Numbered from the stretch's first letter, positions 1-7,856 are shown. The stretch is DNA of 34,356 nucleotides from Ferruginibacter sp. (GCA_017988335.1 JAGNRZ010000011.1:1-34356), one strand, 5' to 3'. Notes: generated from the sequence alone by a model not told the origin. Translations and numbers: made by a program.

Positions 1-317
1 AGAATAGATAAATTGCCCTCATCATACAATTCCTTAAATGCTTCCAATGCAGGGTTTAAACCAACTTCGTCGGTTAAAATCAAACTACTCTCTTTTTTAA
101 TTCCTAACCTTGGTCGTTCTTTATAATAGATATCGTTACGTACAGGCACTACCGTATTTAACCCATCGTTGCCACCACTAAATTGTATTACTACAATTAC
201 TTTATTGCCTGGCGGCACCATTGCTGGTTTTTCAAAAGCTTTTAAAAACTTAGGCAGCATAAATGATGCTGTAGCTAATGAACCAATTTGTAGAAATTCT
301 TTACGTTTTATTACCAT
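1..317 (-). CDS. DUF1501 family protein, N-terminal part (cut by window edge)
   Basis: The frame opens at ATG 317 and runs off the left end, so only about 105 N-terminal residues are visible. They begin MVIKRKEFLQIGSLATASF, a Tat-like signal in which the usual twin Arg is Lys-Arg, followed by a hydrophobic stretch. The segment VIVVIQFSGGNDGLNTVVP is the characteristic start of DUF1501 (sulfatase-like fold) proteins. It lies 84 bases downstream of the DUF1800 gene on the same strand. This pair commonly occurs together in Bacteroidota and Planctomycetes and is thought to act outside the cytoplasm; the biochemical role is not established. The family call is firm, but completeness cannot be judged. 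Confidence 0.85.
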   Translation of the reverse strand, partial: MVIKRKEFLQIGSLATASFMLPKFLKAFEKPAMVPPGNKVIVVIQFSGGNDGLNTVVPVRNDIYYKERPRLGIKKESSLILTDEVGLNPALEAFKELYDEGNLSI

Positions 318-380
318 TGTAAATCTTTGATTTTTTGATTTATGATTTTTTGATTTGAGTTGATGCTGATTTATAAAATC
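318..380. repeat. T-rich direct repeat, GATTTTTTGATTT twice
   Basis: GATTTTTTGATTT occurs exactly at 329-341 and again at 344-356, between the DUF1800 and DUF1501 genes. The related 14-mer TTTGATTTTTTGAT at 326-339 recurs in reverse complement at 14595-14608, just before the yqeY-like gene. This suggests a dispersed intergenic repeat rather than a local operator. No terminator hairpin is evident, so DUF1800 and DUF1501 may be co-transcribed through it. Confidence 0.5.
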
Positions 381-401
381 GTCCGTCAACAAATCGTACA
401 T

Positions 402-1853
402 CTAACATAATTGATATTCTGGCGTACTCATAATATTTACGATAGCACTTTTAATATAGTTTTCTCTGCTTTCGTTATTTATATGCTTAGTCAACACATT
501 TGTACTTACTTTACTTTTAGTTTGCAATAATGTATCGCCTATTTTATTTAATAAGTTTTCTCTTGAGGTTGTGGCATATACTTTATTAACTAAATTCCAA
601 TCTACTACGCCAACGCCGCCTTTTGTAACTTCTTTTATTTTTTTCATTTTGGCTTCCATCATTTGCCCCATCATCACATCATCATCATCTTTTGGACGAA
701 TGTTTACCACTTCATTTGCTGTGAGTATTTGTGGAATACGAAGGCGTAACATTAGTGTGCTACTATCTATCCAAGCCTTGCCGCCAGGCCAACCTGCAAC
801 ATTGGGTGGGTAAAAAAGTACTTGCCCAAGTGTACGTTGAAACAACAATTGCGATTGATCGTTATTCATTTCCATGGGTAAAAAACGCCTAATACCAGCT
901 AACAATTCTATGGGAGATTTTATTTTATTGCCAATATTTTTTTCAGCATAAAACCAATCACTTGTAAAAATATCTTCCAACAAATTTTTAATGCTGTACC
1001 CACTTTGATAAAACCGATTGCTTAACCATTCTACTTTTTCAGCATCCACATTTTCGTTTACAAAATATTTATACAGCTTTTTAGCAATGTATTGAGCTGT
1101 TTGTTTTTGCTCCAGTAAAATATCTATTACATCATCGCCATTAAAATTGCCAGTTTTACCTAATACGGTTTTGCTACCTGTATCATGTTGATTTTTTCTA
1201 AACACAAATTCACCACTAATATTAAAACCCCAGCCTGTAAAAGCTCTTGCTGCTTCTTTTATATCATTTTCGGTATAATTGCCTCTACCCATGGTAAACA
1301 ATTCCATTACCTCTCTGGCAAAATTTTCGTTGGGGTGTTGCTTTTTATTTTGTTGATTATTTAAAAACTGAAGCATGGAAGCACTTTTACTTACACCACG
1401 TAACAAATCCTTAAAACTACCTAATGCATTAGCTCTTATAATATCCAATAACTCTTGCTGAAAAAAACTATTTACCACTCTGCAAGCAAAATGACCATGC
1501 CAAAACAAGGCTACTTTTTCTCTTAATTGAGCTTCGCTGTTTATCATTTCATCTAACCAACGAATATTTAGGTTTTTTAAATCTTCCCTGCTCTGCTCTC
1601 TTATTTTTTTCTTTTGAGCTTGGTCAAGCTCTTTTTTTTGCATTTCAATTACATCTTTTACTCCTTTTACAAAACCATCTACAAGGTTTTGTGCTACTTC
1701 AATTTTAACGGGTGCAGATGTAGATGTTTTTACTAATAAGTTCCACAATTGCTTTTGAGAAAGCGTATCTAACTCGGCTGTATTTTCAATCATAGGCCCA
1801 AAAGCACTACGCCACAGTAAATGTTGATTTTTTATTCTATTAGTAATTGCCAT
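402..1853 (-). CDS. DUF1800 family protein
   Basis: This 483-residue protein matches DUF1800. It has the segment EKVALFWHGHFAC (about residues 111-123), the NFAREVMELFTMG motif, an ARAFTGW motif and, near the C-terminal third, a VLFYPPNVAGWPGG motif; all are hallmarks of the family. No clear signal peptide is present at the ATG at 1853. The gene is followed by a DUF1501 gene, the standard partner, and diverges from the alkB-like gene across 120 bases. The molecular function of DUF1800 is unknown; the two are often proposed to form a secreted or surface-associated pair. The length is typical and no lesion is visible. Confidence 0.9.
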   Translation of the reverse strand: MAITNRIKNQHLLWRSAFGPMIENTAELDTLSQKQLWNLLVKTSTSAPVKIEVAQNLVDGFVKGVKDVIEMQKKELDQAQKKKIREQSREDLKNLNIRWLDEMINSEAQLREKVALFWHGHFACRVVNSFFQQELLDIIRANALGSFKDLLRGVSKSASMLQFLNNQQNKKQHPNENFAREVMELFTMGRGNYTENDIKEAARAFTGWGFNISGEFVFRKNQHDTGSKTVLGKTGNFNGDDVIDILLEQKQTAQYIAKKLYKYFVNENVDAEKVEWLSNRFYQSGYSIKNLLEDIFTSDWFYAEKNIGNKIKSPIELLAGIRRFLPMEMNNDQSQLLFQRTLGQVLFYPPNVAGWPGGKAWIDSSTLMLRLRIPQILTANEVVNIRPKDDDDVMMGQMMEAKMKKIKEVTKGGVGVVDWNLVNKVYATTSRENLLNKIGDTLLQTKSKVSTNVLTKHINNESRENYIKSAIVNIMSTPEYQLC

Positions 1854-1957
1854 AGTAAAATATTAGTAACTGGTTGGACTGCTAAAACTAGCAAAAGTTT
1901 AAACCCAATAAATAGTTATACAAATTATCATTATTTTTTAATAATCCGTAAATTGTT

Positions 1958-1972
1958 GAACAATTATTGTTC
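1958..1972. promoter_or_regulatory. Palindrome abutting the alkB-like start codon
   Basis: GAACAATTATTGTTC is a perfect inverted repeat with 7-base arms around one centre base, ending one base before the ATG at 1974. It overlaps a second perfect palindrome, ATTGTTGAACAAT, at 1952-1964. The position suits an operator or a translation-blocking hairpin. In AT-rich DNA such short palindromes also arise by chance, so this is only a candidate site. Confidence 0.35.
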
Positions 1973-1973
1973 C

Positions 1974-3044
1974 ATGAGTATAAAGGCTATAAAATATTTA
2001 CTTCCTTTAACAATTTATTATGCTTGCTGGGTATCATTTTCGCAAATGGGTTGGGTAGTTTGGTTACCTATGCTATATGCTTGGATGGCCATTCCAATTG
2101 CAGAATTATTTATTAATCCTGATACTAAAAATTTAACTGCCGCAGAAGAAGATTTAGCCAAACAAAATAAGTTTTATGATTTTATGCTGTACATAGTTGT
2201 ATTTGCACAATATGCCGCATTGGTTTATTTTTTATATTCATTTCAAATTTCTAATTTATTGTGGTGGGAAAAATTAGGTAGAATTTTTAGCATGGGTTTA
2301 CTGTGTGGTACATTTGGTATTAATGTTGGGCATGAGCTGGGACATAGAGTAAATAAATTTGAACAATTTTTAGCAAAATCGCTTTTACTTACATCATTGT
2401 ATATGCACTTTTTTATTGAGCACAATAAAGGGCATCATAAAAATGTAGCTACGCCACAAGACCCTAGCAGTGCTAGATACAACGAACCTGTTTATATTTT
2501 TTATTTTAGAACCATTATTTTATCTTACCTATCTGCATGGAAAATTGCTAATGAAGAACTTACAAAAAAAGGTTTATCCATTTTTAATTGGCGTAACGAA
2601 ATGCTGCAAGCACATATTGTTCAATTAATGCTTATTGGCATTATATTTTATTATTGTGGAGGAATGATTACCCTATACTTTTTAGCTTCAGCTCTTATAG
2701 GTATTTTGCTACTTGAAACAGTAAACTATATTGAACATTATGGATTGCAACGCAAAGAAACTGGCGAAGGAAAATATGAAAGAGCTATGCCCCACCATAG
2801 TTGGAACAGCAATCATGTAATAGGTAGAATTTTGCTTTTTGAATTAAGCCGCCATAGCGATCACCATTATATGGCAAGCCGTAAATATCAAATTTTAAAA
2901 CACCATGATAATGCTCCACAATTGCCAACTGGCTACCCAGGCAGTATGATTTTATCTTTATTGCCACCTATTTGGTTTTACATTATGAATAAAAAAATTA
3001 AGGCATTGGCTATTAACGAAAAAAGCAATCAACTGGGTAGTTAA
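1974..3044 (+). CDS. AlkB-type alkane 1-monooxygenase / membrane fatty acid desaturase-fold di-iron hydroxylase
   Basis: The product has 356 residues from ATG 1974; the longer in-frame opening at 1821 would add a non-conserved 51-residue lead that overlaps the divergent gene. Several hydrophobic segments surround the full set of histidine boxes: HELGH (120-124), EHNKGHH (149-155) and HSDHH (294-298), plus the AlkB-type NYIEHYGL motif (251-258). This set places it with alkane 1-monooxygenases, inner-membrane enzymes that oxidise terminal methyl groups with O2 and electrons from rubredoxin. No rubredoxin or reductase gene is nearby, so substrate and electron donor are unknown. An alkane role is an inference from family; related enzymes can act on other lipids. 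An intrinsic terminator overlaps the 3' end. Confidence 0.88.
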   Translation: MSIKAIKYLLPLTIYYACWVSFSQMGWVVWLPMLYAWMAIPIAELFINPDTKNLTAAEEDLAKQNKFYDFMLYIVVFAQYAALVYFLYSFQISNLLWWEKLGRIFSMGLLCGTFGINVGHELGHRVNKFEQFLAKSLLLTSLYMHFFIEHNKGHHKNVATPQDPSSARYNEPVYIFYFRTIILSYLSAWKIANEELTKKGLSIFNWRNEMLQAHIVQLMLIGIIFYYCGGMITLYFLASALIGILLLETVNYIEHYGLQRKETGEGKYERAMPHHSWNSNHVIGRILLFELSRHSDHHYMASRKYQILKHHDNAPQLPTGYPGSMILSLLPPIWFYIMNKKIKALAINEKSNQLGS

Positions 3045-3053
3045 TTGCTTTTT
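3024..3053 (+). terminator. Intrinsic terminator of the alkB-like gene
   Basis: AGCAATCAAC (3024-3033) pairs with GTTAATTGCT (3040-3049) around the loop TGGGTA, with one mismatch, and a T-run follows to 3053. The stem includes the TAA stop codon at 3042-3044, so the terminator is built into the last codons of the gene. Confidence 0.75.
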
Positions 3054-3150
3054 GTGATTAGAGTTTGGCAATGTTTGGGAATTCAAGACTCTTCTATACA
3101 TAGATGAATCACATAATTATTCGATCTATTCAAGAATGTGGGATGCCTTA

Positions 3151-3846
3151 TTATTTAAGCTTTTCTGTTAACAACCTATAATTTTCTGTCGTAGTGTCAA
3201 CCTTTAATTTTGCTAAAATATTAAGTGCTTTTTTATTGTCAATTTGTCCATAGACATCATATGCACTGTACAACAAGCTATTGAAAATAAGTTCATGAGT
3301 TGTCTTGTCAACTAGTAAACTATTGTAATGGGTTTCTTTCAAATCAAAAGGTACAGGTCCAGCCTGCTCTAATAATCGCAATAATGATTTTTTATTTGAG
3401 TAATTGTTTACTAACCCTTGCCAAGTTTCTCTTACTGTAGATTTGTCTTCGAAGAACTCGACCCACAATACATAACCAACTGGGTCTGCATAGTAGTTCT
3501 CAGCTGCTAAATATTTCATGAAGTGTGTCCAAATGATTTCCTTTTCATTTGGTTCAACTATCTCTTTATTTCTTATCCCATAATAAAATGGTGTTAAGAA
3601 ATGATAATAACTAGGAAAAATTTCATACAGTTGAAACCCTAAAGAAATCTTTTTAAGGTTGGTCATAGTTGAGTACCAAACTTTGTCAGAAATTTCATAA
3701 AACAAGTCCCATGTATCTGATGACAGTTGTTTACTTATACCCTTCTTACCACAGTCAATAGAAGATATCTTAGCTTCGTTGCTAAGTCTATCTATGTCAG
3801 ACTTGCTTAATTTATATATTGAGAGAATGTCGTTAAGAGTCTGCAT
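3151..3846 (-). CDS. Hypothetical protein, no recognised family
   Basis: The product has 231 residues, is soluble-looking, has no signal peptide and is rich in aromatic residues (segments such as YEIFPSYYHFLTPFYYG and GYVLWVEFFEDKS). I do not recognise the family. The predicted character is mostly alpha-helical. It sits alone between the convergent alkB-like gene and the cytochrome c gene. Its codon choice looks less A/T-biased at third positions than its neighbours, and its start codon lies inside the palindrome TGCATATGTATGCA (3842-3855). It may be a recent arrival or a lineage-specific gene; no function is proposed. Confidence 0.6.
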   Translation of the reverse strand: MQTLNDILSIYKLSKSDIDRLSNEAKISSIDCGKKGISKQLSSDTWDLFYEISDKVWYSTMTNLKKISLGFQLYEIFPSYYHFLTPFYYGIRNKEIVEPNEKEIIWTHFMKYLAAENYYADPVGYVLWVEFFEDKSTVRETWQGLVNNYSNKKSLLRLLEQAGPVPFDLKETHYNSLLVDKTTHELIFNSLLYSAYDVYGQIDNKKALNILAKLKVDTTTENYRLLTEKLK

Positions 3847-3875
3847 ATGTATGCATACAACTATTCTTTTAAAGA

Positions 3876-4298
3876 TTATCCCTTTTTAGCATTAAGCTTT
3901 ACATAAGCTAGTACATTTTCTTTTTCTATATCACTAAGTCTAGCTTTTACAGCCATTACTTGCATTACAGTAATCCATCTATCAACAGTGTAATCCGTTG
4001 TAACTTTTAAGCCGTGGCACTTGCCGCATTTAGCACTGTACGTAGCTTGCCCTTGTTGCTCTGGCGATAATTGACCCGGCTCTTTTGTTATTTTTGAAGC
4101 TGTACTAGCAGCATCAGTATTTGTATTTACCACTTCAGGTGTAGCGGCTTTAGTTTCGGCAGCAGGCATATTGCTTGAAGAAGTTGCAGCAACACCACTT
4201 GTATTGCTAGTACCTGTATTACTTACTGCAGGAGATGCTTTTTTATTACAGCTAGCTATTACTATTGAAGCCATTAAAATTATTGCAATTCTTTTCAT
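3876..4298 (-). CDS. Cytochrome c-type lipoprotein
   Basis: This 140-residue protein starts with a lipoprotein signal (MKRIAIILMASIVIASC; lipid-modified Cys about residue 17). A low-complexity Ala/Ser/Thr/Asn linker runs to about residue 75, and a small cytochrome c domain follows. The haem-binding motif CGKCH is at 91-95, and Met112 or Met115 in the segment WITVMQVMAVK is the likely axial ligand. It is probably anchored in a membrane facing the periplasm and carries electrons; the partner is not visible. It lies 32 bases downstream of serS on the same strand, though the genes need not be functionally linked. The domain is short for a class I cytochrome c. Confidence 0.82.
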   Translation of the reverse strand: MKRIAIILMASIVIASCNKKASPAVSNTGTSNTSGVAATSSSNMPAAETKAATPEVVNTNTDAASTASKITKEPGQLSPEQQGQATYSAKCGKCHGLKVTTDYTVDRWITVMQVMAVKARLSDIEKENVLAYVKLNAKKG

Positions 4299-4330
4299 TG
4301 TTATTTTTTTAAGCTATAAATATAAATTTT

Positions 4331-5602
4331 TTATTTGATTATTGAGTTGCCAAAATAGTTGTGCAGTACTTTAGGCAGCACAATACCTTCTTCGGTTTGG
4401 TTATTTTCCAATAAGCATGCCATAATACGTGGCAATGCTAGTGATGAACCATTTAATGAATGTACCAATTGCGTTTTGCCATCTTCTCCCTTAAACCTTA
4501 TTTTCATTCTATTGGTTTGAAAGGCCTCAAAATTACTTACACTACTTACTTCTAACCATTTTTGTTGTGCTGCACTAAACACTTCAAAATCGTAAGTAAG
4601 GGTTGCTGTAAAACTCATATCGCCACCACACAATCTAAGTATTCTGTAAGGTAATTCTAACGCTATTAATAAGCCCTCTACATGCTCAACCATTTGTTGG
4701 TGTATTTCATAACTATTATTAGGATGTACTAATTGCACAATTTCAACTTTATCAAATTGATGTACTCTATTTAAACCACGTACATCACTACCAAAGCTGC
4801 CAGCCTCTCTTCTAAAACAAGCCGAAAAAGCCGTCATTTTTATAGGCAAACTTTCTTCCTTAATTATTTCATCTCTATAAATATTGGTAACCGGTACTTC
4901 AGCAGTTGGTATCAAATACAAACCATCCTCTGTTACATGATACATTTGCCCTTCTTTATCTGGTAATTGCCCAGTACCATAAGCACTAGCTTCGTTTACT
5001 AGTAAGGGTGGTAAATACTCGGTATATCCAGCAGCTGTATTAAAATCTAAAAAATATTGCTTTAAAGTCCTTTGTAATTTTGCACCCTTGCCTTTATACA
5101 ACGGAAAACCACTACCTGTAAGCTTTGCACCTGTTTCAAAATCAACTAAGTCGTACTTTTTTATCAACTCCCAATGAGGCACTGCATTAGCTGGTAATGT
5201 AGGTTTTACACCTGCTTCTTTTATTATTTCATTTTCTTCGGGTGTTTTACCTTTTGGTACTGATGTATGTGGCAGATTAGGTAATTTTATTAACTCATCA
5301 TGCAATTGTTTTTCTAAAACAGCTAATTGATTGCTTAAATTTTGTTGAGATGATTTAAGTTGTGAAACTTCTTGTTTTTTAATTTCAGCATTTTCTTTTT
5401 CACCCTTGCCCATCAATATACCAATTTCTTTACTAGCCGTATTCATAGTGGCTTGCAAAGTTTCGCTTTCTACCTTTAGCTTACGTACTTCTTCATCTAA
5501 GTTTAAAATGGTATCTACCGCATTTACATCTCCAAAGTATTTTGCTGCTAATCTTTCCTTAACAACATCTGCATTTTGCCTTATAAAACCTATTTGTAAC
5601 AT
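4331..5602 (-). CDS. serS: Seryl-tRNA synthetase
   Basis: The 423-residue product has the usual SerRS length and layout. An N-terminal antiparallel coiled-coil arm (about residues 30-105, with runs such as EVRKLKVESETLQATM) binds tRNA(Ser), and a class II catalytic core follows. Motif 2 is visible in FSACFRREAGSFGSDVRGL and motif 3 in the segment around LALPRIMACLLENNQ. The enzyme charges tRNA(Ser), and also tRNA(Sec) where present, with serine. A TATCTTTA sequence upstream on the minus strand resembles the phylum's -7 box. Identification is certain at family level. Confidence 0.97.
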   Translation of the reverse strand: MLQIGFIRQNADVVKERLAAKYFGDVNAVDTILNLDEEVRKLKVESETLQATMNTASKEIGILMGKGEKENAEIKKQEVSQLKSSQQNLSNQLAVLEKQLHDELIKLPNLPHTSVPKGKTPEENEIIKEAGVKPTLPANAVPHWELIKKYDLVDFETGAKLTGSGFPLYKGKGAKLQRTLKQYFLDFNTAAGYTEYLPPLLVNEASAYGTGQLPDKEGQMYHVTEDGLYLIPTAEVPVTNIYRDEIIKEESLPIKMTAFSACFRREAGSFGSDVRGLNRVHQFDKVEIVQLVHPNNSYEIHQQMVEHVEGLLIALELPYRILRLCGGDMSFTATLTYDFEVFSAAQQKWLEVSSVSNFEAFQTNRMKIRFKGEDGKTQLVHSLNGSSLALPRIMACLLENNQTEEGIVLPKVLHNYFGNSIIK

Positions 5603-5638
5603 TTATTTAAAAAATTTTTGTAAAGATACAATTTTGGG

Positions 5639-5840
5639 TTGGAACGCTGATTGGCAGGATGATTATGATTGGCTATGATTTTTTTGCCGCAGATTAACAC
5701 AGATTTTATTTGCAATGCAAAGTAGAAAACTTTGATTATCATAATAATTTGGGTATATTAAATTATAAACATACTTTCTCAAACTTCGCTACAATAAAAT
5801 CATATTTATCTTAACCAATCTGCGTCATCAGCGTTCCAAA
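5639..5840. repeat. Intergenic dispersed repeat with inverted ends
   Basis: The serS to 5856 gap holds no gene. It begins with TTGGAACGCTGA (about 5639-5650) and ends with the exact reverse complement TCAGCGTTCCAA (about 5828-5839). Inside is a GCCGCAGATTAACACAGATT segment. Related pieces recur at 25190-25310 and 31775-31845, including ATCTTAACCA followed by TCAGCGTTC in the latter. This looks like a dispersed, possibly mobile or decaying intergenic repeat rather than a gene-specific signal. Confidence 0.55.
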
Positions 5841-5843
5841 TGC

Positions 5844-5851
5844 TACCTTTG
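5844..5851 (+). promoter_or_regulatory. Putative -7 promoter box (TACCTTTG)
   Basis: TACCTTTG matches the Bacteroidota -7 consensus TAnnTTTG. It ends only 4 bases before the ATG at 5856, so the mRNA would be leaderless or nearly so if this is the promoter. No convincing -33 TTG is at the expected distance. Confidence 0.35.
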
Positions 5852-5855
5852 CCCC

Positions 5856-6206
5856 ATGCAACAAGCACTTGAAGATATTACTATACGTTGGCTTAAACTA
5901 CGTATTAAATTAAAAGAAAAATATGGCATAAAGCCAGATATGGATGGTATTTTATTTTTAATAGGTATTCAAGAGTTTGGTAGTGGCAAACAAGATTTTA
6001 CCAAAGAGCAAAAGCAAGATTTGATGCATATAGCAGTTTGCACTATATTGGCTCTAAGTGGTTATTATAAATTAGATGGATATGATGAAGAAAATTGGCC
6101 TCATTTTTCCCAACTAAAACCACTACCAAACTATCAAATGATTGAGCAAGAAAATTTTTTAAAAGACCATGTACTGCTGTACTTTCAGCAATTAGGGTTT
6201 ATTTAA
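5856..6206 (+). CDS. Small conserved-looking hypothetical protein
   Basis: The product has 116 residues and no signal peptide or membrane segment. The N-terminal half is helical and charged (residues 7-25, with RWLKLRIKLKEKYG); a central stretch reads MDGILFLIGIQEFG and the C-terminus is hydrophobic. It resembles small hypothetical proteins seen in Bacteroidota, but I cannot name a family. It precedes the peptidyl-prolyl isomerase gene by 57 bases on the same strand. A TACCTTTG promoter-like box lies directly upstream. Confidence 0.65.
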   Translation: MQQALEDITIRWLKLRIKLKEKYGIKPDMDGILFLIGIQEFGSGKQDFTKEQKQDLMHIAVCTILALSGYYKLDGYDEENWPHFSQLKPLPNYQMIEQENFLKDHVLLYFQQLGFI

Positions 6207-6228
6207 CCATAAAATAAAAATTGTTACT

Positions 6229-6236
6229 TATTTTTG
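6229..6236 (+). promoter_or_regulatory. Putative -7 promoter box (TATTTTTG)
   Basis: TATTTTTG fits TAnnTTTG and sits 27 bases before the ATG at 6264. This favours 6264 over the in-frame upstream start at 6234, which would lie inside the box. No clear -33 element is seen. Confidence 0.45.
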
Positions 6237-6263
6237 GCATCCCAAAAAATATATTTTAGTAAT

Positions 6264-6995
6264 ATGAAATTTGTAAGAATTATTTTAAGTATTGTATTTG
6301 CATTGTGCATTTGTAACGTATCTATAGCACAAGTAAAAAAGCCTGTGGTAAAAAAGAAGGTAGTGGTAGTAAAAAAGCCAGTTGTTGCTAAACCAGCTGT
6401 TGCTGTAAAAATACCTGGCACTCGTATTAAATTAACTACAGATAGTGGTGTTATTGTTTTACGCCTTTACGATAAAACACCTTTACACCGAGACAATTTT
6501 ATAAAACTAGTAAACGACAAGTATTTTGATAGCCTTTTATTTCATAGGGTAATTGGAGGTTTTATGATACAAGGTGGCGATCCTCAAAGTAAAACTGCCC
6601 CAGCAGGCACAATGCTTGGTGGTGGCGATATTGGCTATACTATTCCTGCAGAGTTTGACACCAACTATTTTCACAAAAAAGGGGCTTTAGCGGCTGCAAG
6701 AACTGAAAACCCTGCAAAAGCTAGTAGTGGCTGCCAGTTTTACATAGTACAAGGCACTAAATACGATGATAATAGTTTAAGTGCTATGGAAATGCAAATG
6801 GGAAGAAAGTTTTCTCCTAAAAAACGTAAGGTTTACAAAACAGTAGGCGGTACTCCATTTTTAGATATGAATTATACTGTATTTGGTGAGACAGAAAGCG
6901 GTTTTGACGTAATTGATAAAATTGCTAAAATGCAAGGCGATGGATATAACAGACCATTTACAGATATTAGAATGAAGATGGAAATATTAAAATAG
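6264..6995 (+). CDS. Exported cyclophilin-type peptidyl-prolyl cis-trans isomerase
   Basis: The product has 243 residues from ATG 6264. A signal peptide (residues 1-23, ending NVSIAQ) is followed by a Lys/Val/Pro-rich linker of about 30 residues and then a cyclophilin domain from about residue 55. Diagnostic segments are FHRVIGGFMIQGGDPQSK, GTMLGGGDIGYTIPAEF and ASSGCQFYIVQG. The family catalyses proline isomerisation during protein folding, here most likely in the periplasm. The domain carries a longer insertion (around MEMQMGRKFSPKKRK) than the E. coli periplasmic enzyme. The start at 6264 gives a proper signal peptide; the alternative at 6234 does not. Confidence 0.92.
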   Translation: MKFVRIILSIVFALCICNVSIAQVKKPVVKKKVVVVKKPVVAKPAVAVKIPGTRIKLTTDSGVIVLRLYDKTPLHRDNFIKLVNDKYFDSLLFHRVIGGFMIQGGDPQSKTAPAGTMLGGGDIGYTIPAEFDTNYFHKKGALAAARTENPAKASSGCQFYIVQGTKYDDNSLSAMEMQMGRKFSPKKRKVYKTVGGTPFLDMNYTVFGETESGFDVIDKIAKMQGDGYNRPFTDIRMKMEILK

Positions 6996-7026
6996 GTTTA
7001 GGTGTTTAGAGGTTTAGGTGTTTAGA
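6995..7026 (+). repeat. Tandem 16-mer repeat
   Basis: GGTTTAGGTGTTTAGA occurs twice head to tail (6995-7010, 7011-7026), starting at the last base of the isomerase stop codon. It shares the word TTTAGGTGT with the inverted-repeat element at 26146. Its role is unknown. Confidence 0.6.
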
Positions 7027-7069
7027 AAAATAGTTTATAAATTGCATTATTAACAGTAAAAAATAAAAA

Positions 7070-7447
7070 ATGACTTTTCCAGAAAATTTACGTTACACTA
7101 AAGACCATGAATGGATTGCTTTAGAAGGCAACGTAGCCACTATTGGTATTACCGAATTTGCTCAAAGAGAATTGGGTGATATTGTTTTTGTTGACATAAA
7201 TGCTGTAGGTAAATCGTTTGCCGCAGAAGAAGTATTTGGTACAGTAGAAGCCGTAAAAACTGTAAGTGATTTATTTTTACCAGTAGCTGGTAATATTACC
7301 GAAGTTAATGCTGCGTTAGAAGCCCAACCAGAGTTGGTAAATACCGACCCTTATGGCGAAGGCTGGATGATAAAAATGACAGTGACCAACCCAGAAGATG
7401 TAGCTGCTTTAATGGATTCGGCGGCTTATAGTGCAATTGTAGCTTAA
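7070..7447 (+). CDS. gcvH: Glycine cleavage system H protein
   Basis: The 125-residue product has the standard GcvH length and fold. It starts with YTKDHEWIALEGNVATIGIT, and the lipoylated lysine is Lys63 in the motif GTVEAVKTVSD. The C-terminal segment has NTDPYGEGWMIKM. The protein carries the aminomethyl group on its lipoyl arm between the P, T and L proteins during glycine breakdown. None of the partner genes is in the window. The next gene starts one base after its stop codon. Confidence 0.97.
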   Translation: MTFPENLRYTKDHEWIALEGNVATIGITEFAQRELGDIVFVDINAVGKSFAAEEVFGTVEAVKTVSDLFLPVAGNITEVNAALEAQPELVNTDPYGEGWMIKMTVTNPEDVAALMDSAAYSAIVA

Positions 7448-7448
7448 T

Positions 7449-7856
7449 ATGTTTACAAAAAAACAAATATCATATTTACCAGCCATTGGCTGGTTTTTTT
7501 TATTGCTATACTTTATTTGCATACCGCCAAGCAGTATACCACCAGTTGAAACTTGGATAAATAAATTTTATCCTGATAAATGGGTGCATGCTATATTGTT
7601 TGGAGTGCTAGTATTTTTATTTATCTACCCTTTAAAAAAAACAAATCATCCTAAAAAACAAAAAAAAAATACTGCCCTTAAAATACTATTAGCCGCTTTT
7701 ATATGGGGCATAACTACCGAGTGCATTCAAAAATATTTTATACCGGGTAGGTTTTTTGACTGGTACGATTGGTTGGCTGATAGTTTTGGTGCTTTTTGTG
7801 GGTATGTATATGGTAAAAAACTAATAACCAAATCCTTACACCCTAAAAGTGAATAA
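7449..7856 (+). CDS. VanZ-like membrane protein
   Basis: This 135-residue integral membrane protein has about four hydrophobic segments. The VanZ-family pattern is visible: an N-terminal segment ending in a short proline-rich stretch (CIPPSSIPPVETW), then DKWVHAILFGVLVFLF, and at the C-terminal end TECIQKYFIPGRFFDWYDWLADSFGAFCG. VanZ-like proteins are widespread; the founding member gives low-level teicoplanin resistance, but most have no known role and resistance should not be assumed. The start follows the gcvH stop by one base, so the genes are probably co-transcribed. An intrinsic-terminator-like hairpin lies within codons 10-18. Confidence 0.82.
   Translation: MFTKKQISYLPAIGWFFLLLYFICIPPSSIPPVETWINKFYPDKWVHAILFGVLVFLFIYPLKKTNHPKKQKKNTALKILLAAFIWGITTECIQKYFIPGRFFDWYDWLADSFGAFCGYVYGKKLITKSLHPKSE
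7478..7501 (+). terminator. Intrinsic terminator inside the VanZ reading frame
   Basis: ACCAGCC (7478-7484) pairs perfectly with GGCTGGT (7488-7494) around an ATT loop, followed by an unbroken T-run to 7501. It has the full form of a Rho-independent terminator but lies 30 bases inside the VanZ-like gene, just after gcvH. It may end most gcvH transcripts and lower VanZ expression. Confidence 0.6.

Noticed and set aside
1821..1973. 51-residue N-terminal extension of the AlkB-like protein
   Set aside because: It overlaps the divergent DUF1800 gene and is not membrane-protein-like; ATG 1974 gives the normal family length.
3100..3129. ATAGATGAAT/ATTCGATCTAT hairpin after the alkB-like terminator
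   Set aside because: It is weak and AT-rich with a bulge and no T-run, and a better terminator lies upstream.
7449..7856. Glycopeptide resistance gene
   Set aside because: VanZ-like proteins are widespread, and no vanHAX or regulatory genes are nearby; only the family name applies.
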